Source of the DNA: JBBQLG01 sp964251665 | GTDB taxonomy: Bacteria; Bacteroidota; Bacteroidia; Cytophagales; Spirosomataceae | NCBI GenBank assembly: GCA_964251665.1 | Contig: CAXUKO010000018.1 | Location: 53,610-117,609, forward strand | Direction of reading: 5' to 3' | DNA: 64,000 bases | In this document: in pieces, positions 26,476 through 33,569 of the stretch | Position numbering within the stretch: position 1 is the first letter of the stretch | Layout of the letters: every line of letters starts with the position of its first letter | The notes under the pieces: model-generated | The model's input: only the letters and a program-made list of their open reading frames with translations | Databases searched by the model: none | What the model was told of the DNA's origin: nothing | Translations under genes and position numbers: made by a program

Positions 26476-26507
26476 AAAAATGCCCCCGCTGTAGCGGGGG
26501 CATTTTT
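26476..26507. terminator. Strong bidirectional terminator between sufB and the NOS gene
   Basis: Perfect 15-bp stem (26476-26490 with 26493-26507) with a 2-base loop, A5 and T5 flanks, lying between the convergent stop codons of sufB and the nitric oxide synthase gene. Confidence 0.9.
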
Positions 26508-26536
26508 TATTGCCGGACTGTTCACTACGACACTTA

Positions 26537-29500
26537 TCAGAGAGCGGCTTCATTGGGCGTCAGCCGTTCCAGCCAGCGCTCGCCCTGCGAATACCGGGCC
26601 TCCTGCACATCGGCGAGCGATTTACGGAAGTTGAGCAACACGCCCCACACATCCATTACAAACCGGTTTTCGCGCTGCATGGTGCGGAAGAACTCAACGG
26701 CTTGGGCATGAGACAAACCCCCAACGGTTTTGGCGATGTTCATGAGCACCTCAAATACATCATCAGCCATTTTGGCGTCACCACACACATAATAGTGGCA
26801 ATCGGGTTGCGAAAGTACGGCCCAGAGGTCTTCACTATGCCGCCCGATAAGGTGCTGCACATACAGCGTTTCTTCGCCCAGCCGCGAAAACGCAACATCG
26901 AGATGCGTCAGTACACCGGCGTCGCGCCAGGATTCGAGTTCCTGCTGATACAGGTAGTCGTTCAGGTTACGGCAGCCGAAGTAGAGCCGGGCGTGGCCCA
27001 GTTCTACCGGAACATCGGTGATTCCCTGACCAGTTACCGTATGCGCATCGCGGAGGGCGCGGAGTTGTACTTCCCGATGCTGCAAAAACCCAACTAACGG
27101 CGAAAGCCCGGTGCCCGGTCCTACCATGAGCATGGGAGCTTTAGGATCGCGCGGTGGGCGAAAGTTGGATGTCCGCACGGCCAAGCGTACTGTAGCGCCA
27201 TCGTCGGGATCGAGACCGGCGAGGTAATTGGAACATAAGCCCGGCCGGGTCTGTCCGGCATCGGTTGTGATCTGGATAACCCCCACCGTAGCATGAATCT
27301 GCCCCGGATGCACCAGCGAACAGGACGAAATAGAATAAAACCGGGGTTTCTGTTTAGGCAGTAAGTCGATTAGTTGGGCAAATGAGATGGTTGCCGATGG
27401 AAAAGCATCCAGCAGGTCAACAACCGTCAGAAAATTGTCGGCCATGTATTTTTTGAGCGCACGGCAGGACTCATCCTGATCTCCCCTATTGAATGTTGAG
27501 GCCCATACATCCAGCCGTTCCTTGTCTGACGGAGCATCAGCGGTCAGTAGTAAGCTGTTGATCAACTCATTGTATGGCTCTCGTAATGATAGATCCAGTT
27601 CTTCCGTCAGTACCTGCCAAACGCTTACCGGCTCAGGATAAGCCTTCGTTGCGGGCAGTTGAGTACCCGTATAATCGGTCAGCGAAGTAATGAACCAGGC
27701 GGAAGAATCAATATTCAACCGGTCGCACAGGCGCTGAACCAGCACCGACGGGTTGTGCGGATAGATGGCTACATGGTCGCCGGTTTCGTAGGTGAGACCC
27801 GTCTGACTAATATCAAAAGCCATAAAGCGAGTGGAGCGGCTGCCGACGATCACTTCTTTGAGTAGTTCCCGATTGGCAACGACGGGTACTTCCACACCGG
27901 GTCGGCGTAGCTGGCTCGCGGCTCTGGTCGCTTCAGTTACCTCACTGAGCGGTAAAAAGGATACCCGAAGTTCTGCCTCAGCAGAAGCGTTCGTACTGGT
28001 AGGGTCTTCGCCCAGTAACCGGGCTACGAGGTCGAGCCACTGCCGGAAGGTATCCGACTGTCCTTTAATTTCGTCACCCCGGTGCATCGCAACCACCCGC
28101 TTTCCACCAACCCGGGCCAGTTCGCGATCCAGTTCAGCACCGGCCGCGCAAAATTGCGGGTAAACAGTACTGCCCAGGGCCATAACTGAGAATCTAAGTT
28201 TATCAAACGCGTTCGTACCCAGTTCCAGAAGTCGGGCGTGGAATGCACGCGCATTGCCCGGCAGGCTCCCTTCGCCAAACGTAGAGGTAACCACCAGCAC
28301 CAATGATTCCTTACCCAACTCGGCGGGGTCGAATTCATCCAGTGCCATAATCTGCGGACGATGGCGGCTGAGTCGGCGGGCTGCCTGACGGGCGTAGCCT
28401 TCGGCAGTTCCCGTCTCTGATCCGTACAAAATCAGCAGCCGGTCACCCCGTGTCTCTTCGGCGATTGCTTCTTCGCCCGCGATAACGACTTCGGCATCGA
28501 TCACTGCCCATTTATCGGCTGCGTAATGGTAGCTGGGACTGAGCAGAAAGTCGCGCATTTCGTGATGCCAGACCGGCGTAGTACTCCCCCCGGCGGAGGG
28601 AACGACCCACGACCATTGGGCCGGGCACTCACGGCCAGCCCGTTTCTCGCGCAGGTCATGACTCAGAAACTGCCGGGAGGCCGTCTGATGGTCGACCAGC
28701 GTTACGCGGGAGCGGGAAAACGAGTGCAGCACTGCTACGTTCAGCTCCAGAAAAGCCCGGTCGCGCCAGAGGGTCTGCTCACTGGATGTATCCAGGCCCA
28801 TAGCCCGGGCAATAGCTTCGGCCTGTCCGTACCGCCCGTCTTCCCACAGGTTTCGGGCAATTTCGGTTTCCATAAACCAGCCGTTAAACGGAATACAGCC
28901 GTACTGTATGCCACCAACTTCCATTCGAAAATTGGAAATGGCGGGAATGGCGCACCACCGTAGACCCATAGCGTCCAACTCAGGGTAAAGCGGGTGTTCA
29001 ATGGCCACCGTCAGGATATCGTCGGGTGGGATCTCGTACATTTTGGGGGCGTGTCCCGGCACGTCAATCACCAGCGGCAGGTTATCAAAGGCGGTTTTTT
29101 CGGCGGGGGGTGTCCAGCCAAGGCGGAGCAGGGCCTGGGTTAACGCCAGATTTCCCCGATCACCCAGAATACTGCCATCGGCCTGTTCGTAGGCGGCATA
29201 ACGCACGTACTGCGCGTTCCAGATGCGTGGTCCCCAACGTTCCATTGGCTTTTTGGGGCGAAACACGTTCATCACAATCTGCATGTTACCGCCGTTGGTA
29301 CCCATGCGCAGGTGTTCGACACTTTCGCGAAACATCTCGTCGGGATCAGTCACGTGGCGCAGATCGCGGACAATCATGTTGCGCCAGGCAATGCGCCCGA
29401 TGCACTTTCCGGAATTACGCCAGGCGACCTGAGCGCCATAAGCCAGTTCTTCGTACGTATGCGTGTAGGTGCCGGTCGCTTTGATCTCGCGCTGCACCTC

Positions 29501-31117
29501 ATCCCGCCGACGCTCAAAGTCGGCGGGCTCCCATTCCAGTTCTTTAGCCACCAGTTCAATAAACTGATTTGCCTGCGCCAGTATCCGCTCCTGGTTGAGC
29601 ATCGGCTGTTTAAGCACGTTGATCACCCGGTTCAGCAGTATACCCCAGGCATGTTCCAGTTCGAGTGTAAAGTCGGGAACTCGCTGCTTCATAACCGTGA
29701 GCATAGGGATGGCAATCTTCGGGTACGCATCCGGCGGAATATTGACGACCGCGTGAATCCGGCTCAACTCCCGTAGCTCCAGAATAACGTCGCGCCCGGC
29801 CTCCAGTGAGCGAACCAGAAAGGCTACCGTCTGCATGAGGTGACTGGCCAGACTATCCACATCAGTACGGCCAAAATAGGGCAGCACATCGGGGTGTTGC
29901 TGGAACAGAATACGGTAGAAATCGATACCGGCCGCCAGTGCGTCGGACGCCATAATCTCCCCGCAGCGTCGCATTTCGCGGATCATCTCCGGCGTCAGTG
30001 CTTCGGTGTATTGATTGGCCGCGTCGACGGCAGGGGCCAGGATGGACAGCGTAAAAAACCGATAGGTTGCCGAGTGAATGCCTTTATCGAGGTTTTCGCG
30101 ATCATACTCTTCCAGATACGGAATCTGCGACAGTACCCAGACCCACACCCGGCGGGCGGTGAGCCAGTGATTGGGGCGCATACCAAGGTCGGCCAGCAGC
30201 CCGGCGTATTCGGGCACCGTTTTGTAACCGCCCAGCGGGGCCGGATAGATGCCCCGGTAACTCTCACGCAGGGTCTGTTCGGTTTGCGGTTTCAGGGCCC
30301 GCACACTCACGTCGAACATCTCGGCGAAATAGGCAGGCACCAGATCAACAGCGTCGCCGAAGCGGTTCAGCAATTCCGGTTCTTCGTGCAGCAGCCGCTC
30401 AAAGAACATCTCGACAAGCATGTCCTGAAAGGCCAGAAACTTGTTCCAGATATCCTTCACAATAACCTGCTCGGGAGCGGTAAGCTGCGGAAGTTCTTTC
30501 GGGTCACCGTCGCTAACGGTTCCTTCGTCAGCTACACGGGTAAGGTTACGGGCGGGTTTACCGGGATGAACCGGTGCCGTTTCCAGCTCACGCGGGCGGC
30601 CCATACCAGCGGGGCGGGGCGGCTCGGGCTGTTCGTCGGCCTGATCAACCGACAGGCGCACCCGTATCGACATTTGCGGCACTTCGTCCCAGCCCCGGAG
30701 TTGCAGATCAACTACGGCACTGCTCTGCCCGTTAAGGTGTGTTTGTGGGTGGAGCGTTACCCGGCCAATATCCTGCCAGGGCTGCGTATCGGAGCGCCGG
30801 GATTGCAGCGAAAAATGCACAAAGCCAGGGCCCTGATGTCGTACGTTGACTAACCATTCGGGTTTACGGCGCGTCTGAAGCGTTTGATCCAGCAACATGA
30901 TGCCGGCGTGATTGTGCGACCGGATAAGGCCCCGGTACTCATGGCTGTCGGCGGGGTAATCTACTGCCGATACTTCGGTAATTCGGATAGCGAGAGGTTG
31001 GTGGGGTTCCCGGTCACTATCGTGGCGACTTGCTAATGCGGTCACAGCTACTTGGGTTAGGGGGCTGATCATGGGAAAGACGGCGGGATACGTAATTACC
31101 GATCCATTCGGTTTCAC
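26537..31117 (-). CDS. nos: Multidomain nitric oxide synthase: two globins, NOS oxygenase, diflavin reductase
   Basis: 1526 residues. About 40-160: a beta-rich region I do not recognise. About 213-365: a globin fold whose proximal-His position holds L308. About 374-505: a flavohemoglobin-type globin with proximal H455, B10 Tyr Y401 and CD1 Phe F415. 508-870: NOS oxygenase with heme thiolate C572 (WRNSGKCIGR), W747 and arginine-binding E752 (FNGWFMETEI). 893-1035: FMN domain (YGSETGTAE). 1085-1300: connecting/FAD domain (RFYSISS, GLCSNYL). 1328-1526: NADPH domain (VGPGTGLSP, YVCGDAKMADDV). It should oxidise arginine to citrulline and NO using its own reductase; the globin could convert NO to nitrate. 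No signal peptide and no evident calmodulin-binding linker. The ATG at 31117 opens a continuous frame; a later start at residue 16 is possible. It is monocistronic. Published relatives include the globin-NOS of Synechococcus PCC 7335 (from memory). Confidence 0.95.
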   Translation of the reverse strand: MKPNGSVITYPAVFPMISPLTQVAVTALASRHDSDREPHQPLAIRITEVSAVDYPADSHEYRGLIRSHNHAGIMLLDQTLQTRRKPEWLVNVRHQGPGFVHFSLQSRRSDTQPWQDIGRVTLHPQTHLNGQSSAVVDLQLRGWDEVPQMSIRVRLSVDQADEQPEPPRPAGMGRPRELETAPVHPGKPARNLTRVADEGTVSDGDPKELPQLTAPEQVIVKDIWNKFLAFQDMLVEMFFERLLHEEPELLNRFGDAVDLVPAYFAEMFDVSVRALKPQTEQTLRESYRGIYPAPLGGYKTVPEYAGLLADLGMRPNHWLTARRVWVWVLSQIPYLEEYDRENLDKGIHSATYRFFTLSILAPAVDAANQYTEALTPEMIREMRRCGEIMASDALAAGIDFYRILFQQHPDVLPYFGRTDVDSLASHLMQTVAFLVRSLEAGRDVILELRELSRIHAVVNIPPDAYPKIAIPMLTVMKQRVPDFTLELEHAWGILLNRVINVLKQPMLNQERILAQANQFIELVAKELEWEPADFERRRDEVQREIKATGTYTHTYEELAYGAQVAWRNSGKCIGRIAWRNMIVRDLRHVTDPDEMFRESVEHLRMGTNGGNMQIVMNVFRPKKPMERWGPRIWNAQYVRYAAYEQADGSILGDRGNLALTQALLRLGWTPPAEKTAFDNLPLVIDVPGHAPKMYEIPPDDILTVAIEHPLYPELDAMGLRWCAIPAISNFRMEVGGIQYGCIPFNGWFMETEIARNLWEDGRYGQAEAIARAMGLDTSSEQTLWRDRAFLELNVAVLHSFSRSRVTLVDHQTASRQFLSHDLREKRAGRECPAQWSWVVPSAGGSTTPVWHHEMRDFLLSPSYHYAADKWAVIDAEVVIAGEEAIAEETRGDRLLILYGSETGTAEGYARQAARRLSRHRPQIMALDEFDPAELGKESLVLVVTSTFGEGSLPGNARAFHARLLELGTNAFDKLRFSVMALGSTVYPQFCAAGAELDRELARVGGKRVVAMHRGDEIKGQSDTFRQWLDLVARLLGEDPTSTNASAEAELRVSFLPLSEVTEATRAASQLRRPGVEVPVVANRELLKEVIVGSRSTRFMAFDISQTGLTYETGDHVAIYPHNPSVLVQRLCDRLNIDSSAWFITSLTDYTGTQLPATKAYPEPVSVWQVLTEELDLSLREPYNELINSLLLTADAPSDKERLDVWASTFNRGDQDESCRALKKYMADNFLTVVDLLDAFPSATISFAQLIDLLPKQKPRFYSISSCSLVHPGQIHATVGVIQITTDAGQTRPGLCSNYLAGLDPDDGATVRLAVRTSNFRPPRDPKAPMLMVGPGTGLSPLVGFLQHREVQLRALRDAHTVTGQGITDVPVELGHARLYFGCRNLNDYLYQQELESWRDAGVLTHLDVAFSRLGEETLYVQHLIGRHSEDLWAVLSQPDCHYYVCGDAKMADDVFEVLMNIAKTVGGLSHAQAVEFFRTMQRENRFVMDVWGVLLNFRKSLADVQEARYSQGERWLERLTPNEAAL

Positions 31118-31222
31118 TAAGCTAAAAAGGAGCGTTATAAGCCTAAAAACTACCAGTTTGGTATACTAATAATCTCCTTGTGTCTGTACTTTATTAATTG
31201 TATTTCCCCAAATACCTGTGTA

Positions 31223-31252
31223 CAAAAATAGAATATTTTCAACCAGCTGCAA
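31223..31252 (-). promoter_or_regulatory. Likely promoter of the NOS gene, in a 633-base gap
   Basis: On the minus strand TTG (31252-31250) and the -7 box TATTTTTG (31230-31223) are 19 bases apart. This gives a leader of about 100 bases before the ATG at 31117. The remaining sequence to the ECF gene (31253-31750) is AT-rich and shows no reading frame I can support. Confidence 0.4.
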
Positions 31253-31750
31253 TAGACGACAAAAAAGGAACGCATTCGTAGTGATACGCGAAGAAACAGG
31301 GACGATAAGCCTTTTTACTATAGAGAGATCAACTTTAAAGCAGCATAATAAGCGGTTTTATCCCATTTACCTAATTGACATCTGAGTTTATGTAATTACG
31401 TATACTATAGCTGGACAGGCGGTATACTATCCGGCCATTTTTCCAAATTACTAACTCCGGTTACTATTACCTATTAGTACAACTACTTATGTATTTATGA
31501 AATAGTTTGACAAAATCAGAAAGTTTTCGGGTAGCAGTTTTTTATTGATGTGCTGCTACTATCCAGAGCCTGTTTGTGCCAAGCGCTTCAATACCGGACA
31601 ATTCTATTCGTATTCATTACTTACAAACTGCCATTAAAATATTTATAGAATACACCAGAAAATTTAATTATTCACATATTTTTTACAACCATTTAGGGAT
31701 TTTTCTTTCTTTGTTGACTATACTTAAAATCAGACTAACCCGCATCTCGG

Positions 31751-32308
31751 ATGAACTACCAATTAGTCCCGGACGAGCAGTTGTTGAGCTTGCTGAGAGA
31801 TGATGATACAAGCGCGTTTAAAGCGCTGTATGACCGCTATTGGTACAAGCTATTCAGCGTGGCGTATCATAAGATTGGTATGCGGGAGGAGGCCGAAGAA
31901 CTTGTTCACGATGCGTTCGAGAGTTTATGGAACAAACGGCATCAGGCGGTAATTGCACACCTTGGCGCTTATTTAGTCGTGACGATAAAGCACCTGTCAA
32001 CAAACTACATCAAGTCGCAGATTAACCAGCGCAAGCTACAGGCCCATTTGATTTTCAACCAGATGCAGCAATCGTTTGCCACCGAGGAGCTGGTTAATTT
32101 CTCCGATTTGTCAGACGCGTTAACGGAAGTGATGAAGAAACTACCCGAACGCAGCAGTGAAATCTTCAAACTCAGCCGGTTCGAAAATCAGTCCGTCAAA
32201 GATATTGCCAGCCTGTTCAATTTATCCGAAAAAGCAGTCGAATATCATATAACTAAATCGGTCAAACTGCTCAAGGAAAACCTTAAAGCCTACCACACGA
32301 ATAACTGA
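31751..32308 (+). CDS. ECF RNA polymerase sigma factor (sigma-70 family, FecI-like)
   Basis: 185 residues. Region 2 is at about 22-90 (FKALYDRYWYKLFSVAYHKI, EEAEELVHDAFESLWNKR). Region 4 is at about 120-175 (LPERSSEIFKLSRFENQSVK, IASLFNLSEKAVEYHITKS). It fits the Bacteroidetes ECF group that is paired with FecR anti-sigma factors and TonB receptors. The next gene is exactly such a FecR, followed by an STN-domain SusC, so this is the cytoplasmic end of a surface-signalling cascade controlling the locus to 42.6 kb. Confidence 0.93.
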   Translation: MNYQLVPDEQLLSLLRDDDTSAFKALYDRYWYKLFSVAYHKIGMREEAEELVHDAFESLWNKRHQAVIAHLGAYLVVTIKHLSTNYIKSQINQRKLQAHLIFNQMQQSFATEELVNFSDLSDALTEVMKKLPERSSEIFKLSRFENQSVKDIASLFNLSEKAVEYHITKSVKLLKENLKAYHTNN

Positions 32309-32410
32309 GTCAGTCAGTGGCTGCGCCTAAGTGAGTAAGTCAGTAAGTGCTTCGCCCCCTACCAACTTACTGACTTACTGACTTACCAACTTACCACTTA
32401 CTGACTGACC
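32309..32410. repeat. Low-complexity hairpin between sigma and FecR genes
   Basis: The spacer is built of variants of AGTAAGTC and its complement. A perfect 14-bp inverted repeat (32335-32348 with 32365-32378) sits inside weaker outer pairing (about 32309-32320 with 32394-32409). The right half is a run of ACTTACTG-like units. It fills the whole spacer between the sigma and anti-sigma genes. Confidence 0.75.
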
Positions 32411-32417
32411 CCCGCAG

Positions 32418-33428
32418 ATGTCACAATATGACTTTGATGAATTGCTTCAGAAGTACTTAGCCGGCAGCTGCGATCCGGCGGAGGAGAAGTATATTCTGGC
32501 CTGGTATCAAACCATGATTACTGACAGTGTGGAATCGGTCCCGGCTGGTGAGCAGGAAGCTATTCGGCAGCGGGTATGGCAGAAATTAGCCGCCAACACG
32601 ACAAACCGGGTCAGAAAACGGTCGCGGGCGGTTCCCTATTTACTGGCCGCTGCTGCCTGCGTAGCCCTGCTCGTTGCCGCAGGTGTGTGGCAGTACAACA
32701 CCAGAACCCCGCCGACCCAAACTACGGCGGAGCGGACGCAGCTACAGGGCAGTATTGAAACCAGAAACATCAGCCCTACCCCACAGGTGATCAAACTGGA
32801 AGATGGCACGACCATTACCCTTAAACCCGGCAGCCGACTTAGCTACCCGGAACATTTTGGGCAGCACGACCGAACGGTATTTCTGAAGGGAGAGGCCTTG
32901 TTCAGGGTAAAACGGAACACGTCCAAACCCTTTATTGTCCATACCGGCGAACTGATTACGGAGGTGCTCGGCACCAGTTTCACCATCAAGTCCTACGAGG
33001 GGGCCAAAGACATTGAAGTGGCCGTACTCACCGGGCGGGTCTCGGTTTATCAGGCGACCGACAGAGCCATCAGGAACCGAAAGGAAGTGATACTGAAGCC
33101 CAACGAGCAGTTGGCTTACAATACCAGCCGCAAACAGTTGATTCCCGGACTGGTGAAACAGCCGGTGCAGGTCATACCGGTGAATCAGCCGGTGAACTTC
33201 GTTTTCGACGCTGCTCCGCTACCCGATGTGCTGGCTCGCCTGCAGGCGGTGTATGGCATCGACATTTTTCTGGAAAGCGATGCCATGAGTACCTGTGTAC
33301 TGAATGCCGACCTGAGTGAGCTGACACTATTCAGCCAGCTCGAACTGATTTGTAAGTCAATGAATGCGCGTTACGAAGTGCGGGGCACCAGCATTTTCAT
33401 CAAAAGTCAGGGTAAGGGCTGCCAGTAG
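32418..33428 (+). CDS. FecR-family anti-sigma factor
   Basis: 336 residues. N-terminal cytoplasmic anti-sigma helices (about 1-68: DELLQKYLAGSCDPAEEKYI) precede one membrane segment (about 71-92, AVPYLLAAAACVALLVAAGV). A periplasmic FecR domain (about 120-225: IKLEDGTTITLKPGSRLSYP, LKGEALFRVKRNTSKPFIVH, LGTSFTIKSYEG) and a C-terminal DUF4974-like STN-interacting region (VNFVFDAAPLPDVLARLQAV) follow. It holds the sigma factor until the receptor at 33570 signals ligand. Lies between the sigma gene and the receptor gene. Confidence 0.93.
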   Translation: MSQYDFDELLQKYLAGSCDPAEEKYILAWYQTMITDSVESVPAGEQEAIRQRVWQKLAANTTNRVRKRSRAVPYLLAAAACVALLVAAGVWQYNTRTPPTQTTAERTQLQGSIETRNISPTPQVIKLEDGTTITLKPGSRLSYPEHFGQHDRTVFLKGEALFRVKRNTSKPFIVHTGELITEVLGTSFTIKSYEGAKDIEVAVLTGRVSVYQATDRAIRNRKEVILKPNEQLAYNTSRKQLIPGLVKQPVQVIPVNQPVNFVFDAAPLPDVLARLQAVYGIDIFLESDAMSTCVLNADLSELTLFSQLELICKSMNARYEVRGTSIFIKSQGKGCQ

Positions 33429-33462
33429 TGCTTATCCGCTTCGGTGACTTCGCTGCGGGGCC

Positions 33463-33549
33463 ACCGCATCGGCGGACCGCCCAGACGCCCACGTCTGGTT
33501 CTACCCTTAACTACCGAACGTGGGCGTTCGGGCGGTCCGCCGATGCGGT
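33463..33549. repeat. 32-bp-arm inverted repeat between fecR and susC
   Basis: Arms at 33463-33494 and 33518-33549 pair at 31 of 32 positions in RNA (20 perfect, one mismatch, one G-U, 10 perfect) around a 23-base loop. The arms are GC-rich and each contains the sub-palindrome GGCGGACCGCC. It ends 20 bases before the susC ATG, so it would sit in the leader of that mRNA. Confidence 0.9.
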
Positions 33550-33569
33550 ACACCAAACCCCTTAAACCT

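Noticed and set aside
29840..30853. 337-codon plus-strand frame
   Set aside because: Antisense of the NOS globin region; no motif, while the minus-strand protein is clearly conserved.
31576..31803. 75-codon plus-strand frame before the ECF gene
   Set aside because: AT-rich leader composition, and it overlaps the true sigma factor start in another frame.
33444..33569. 42-codon N-terminal extension of the STN-SusC
   Set aside because: It is the translation of the 32-bp-arm hairpin, Pro/Gly/Arg-rich, and it precedes a proper signal peptide beginning at the ATG at 33570.
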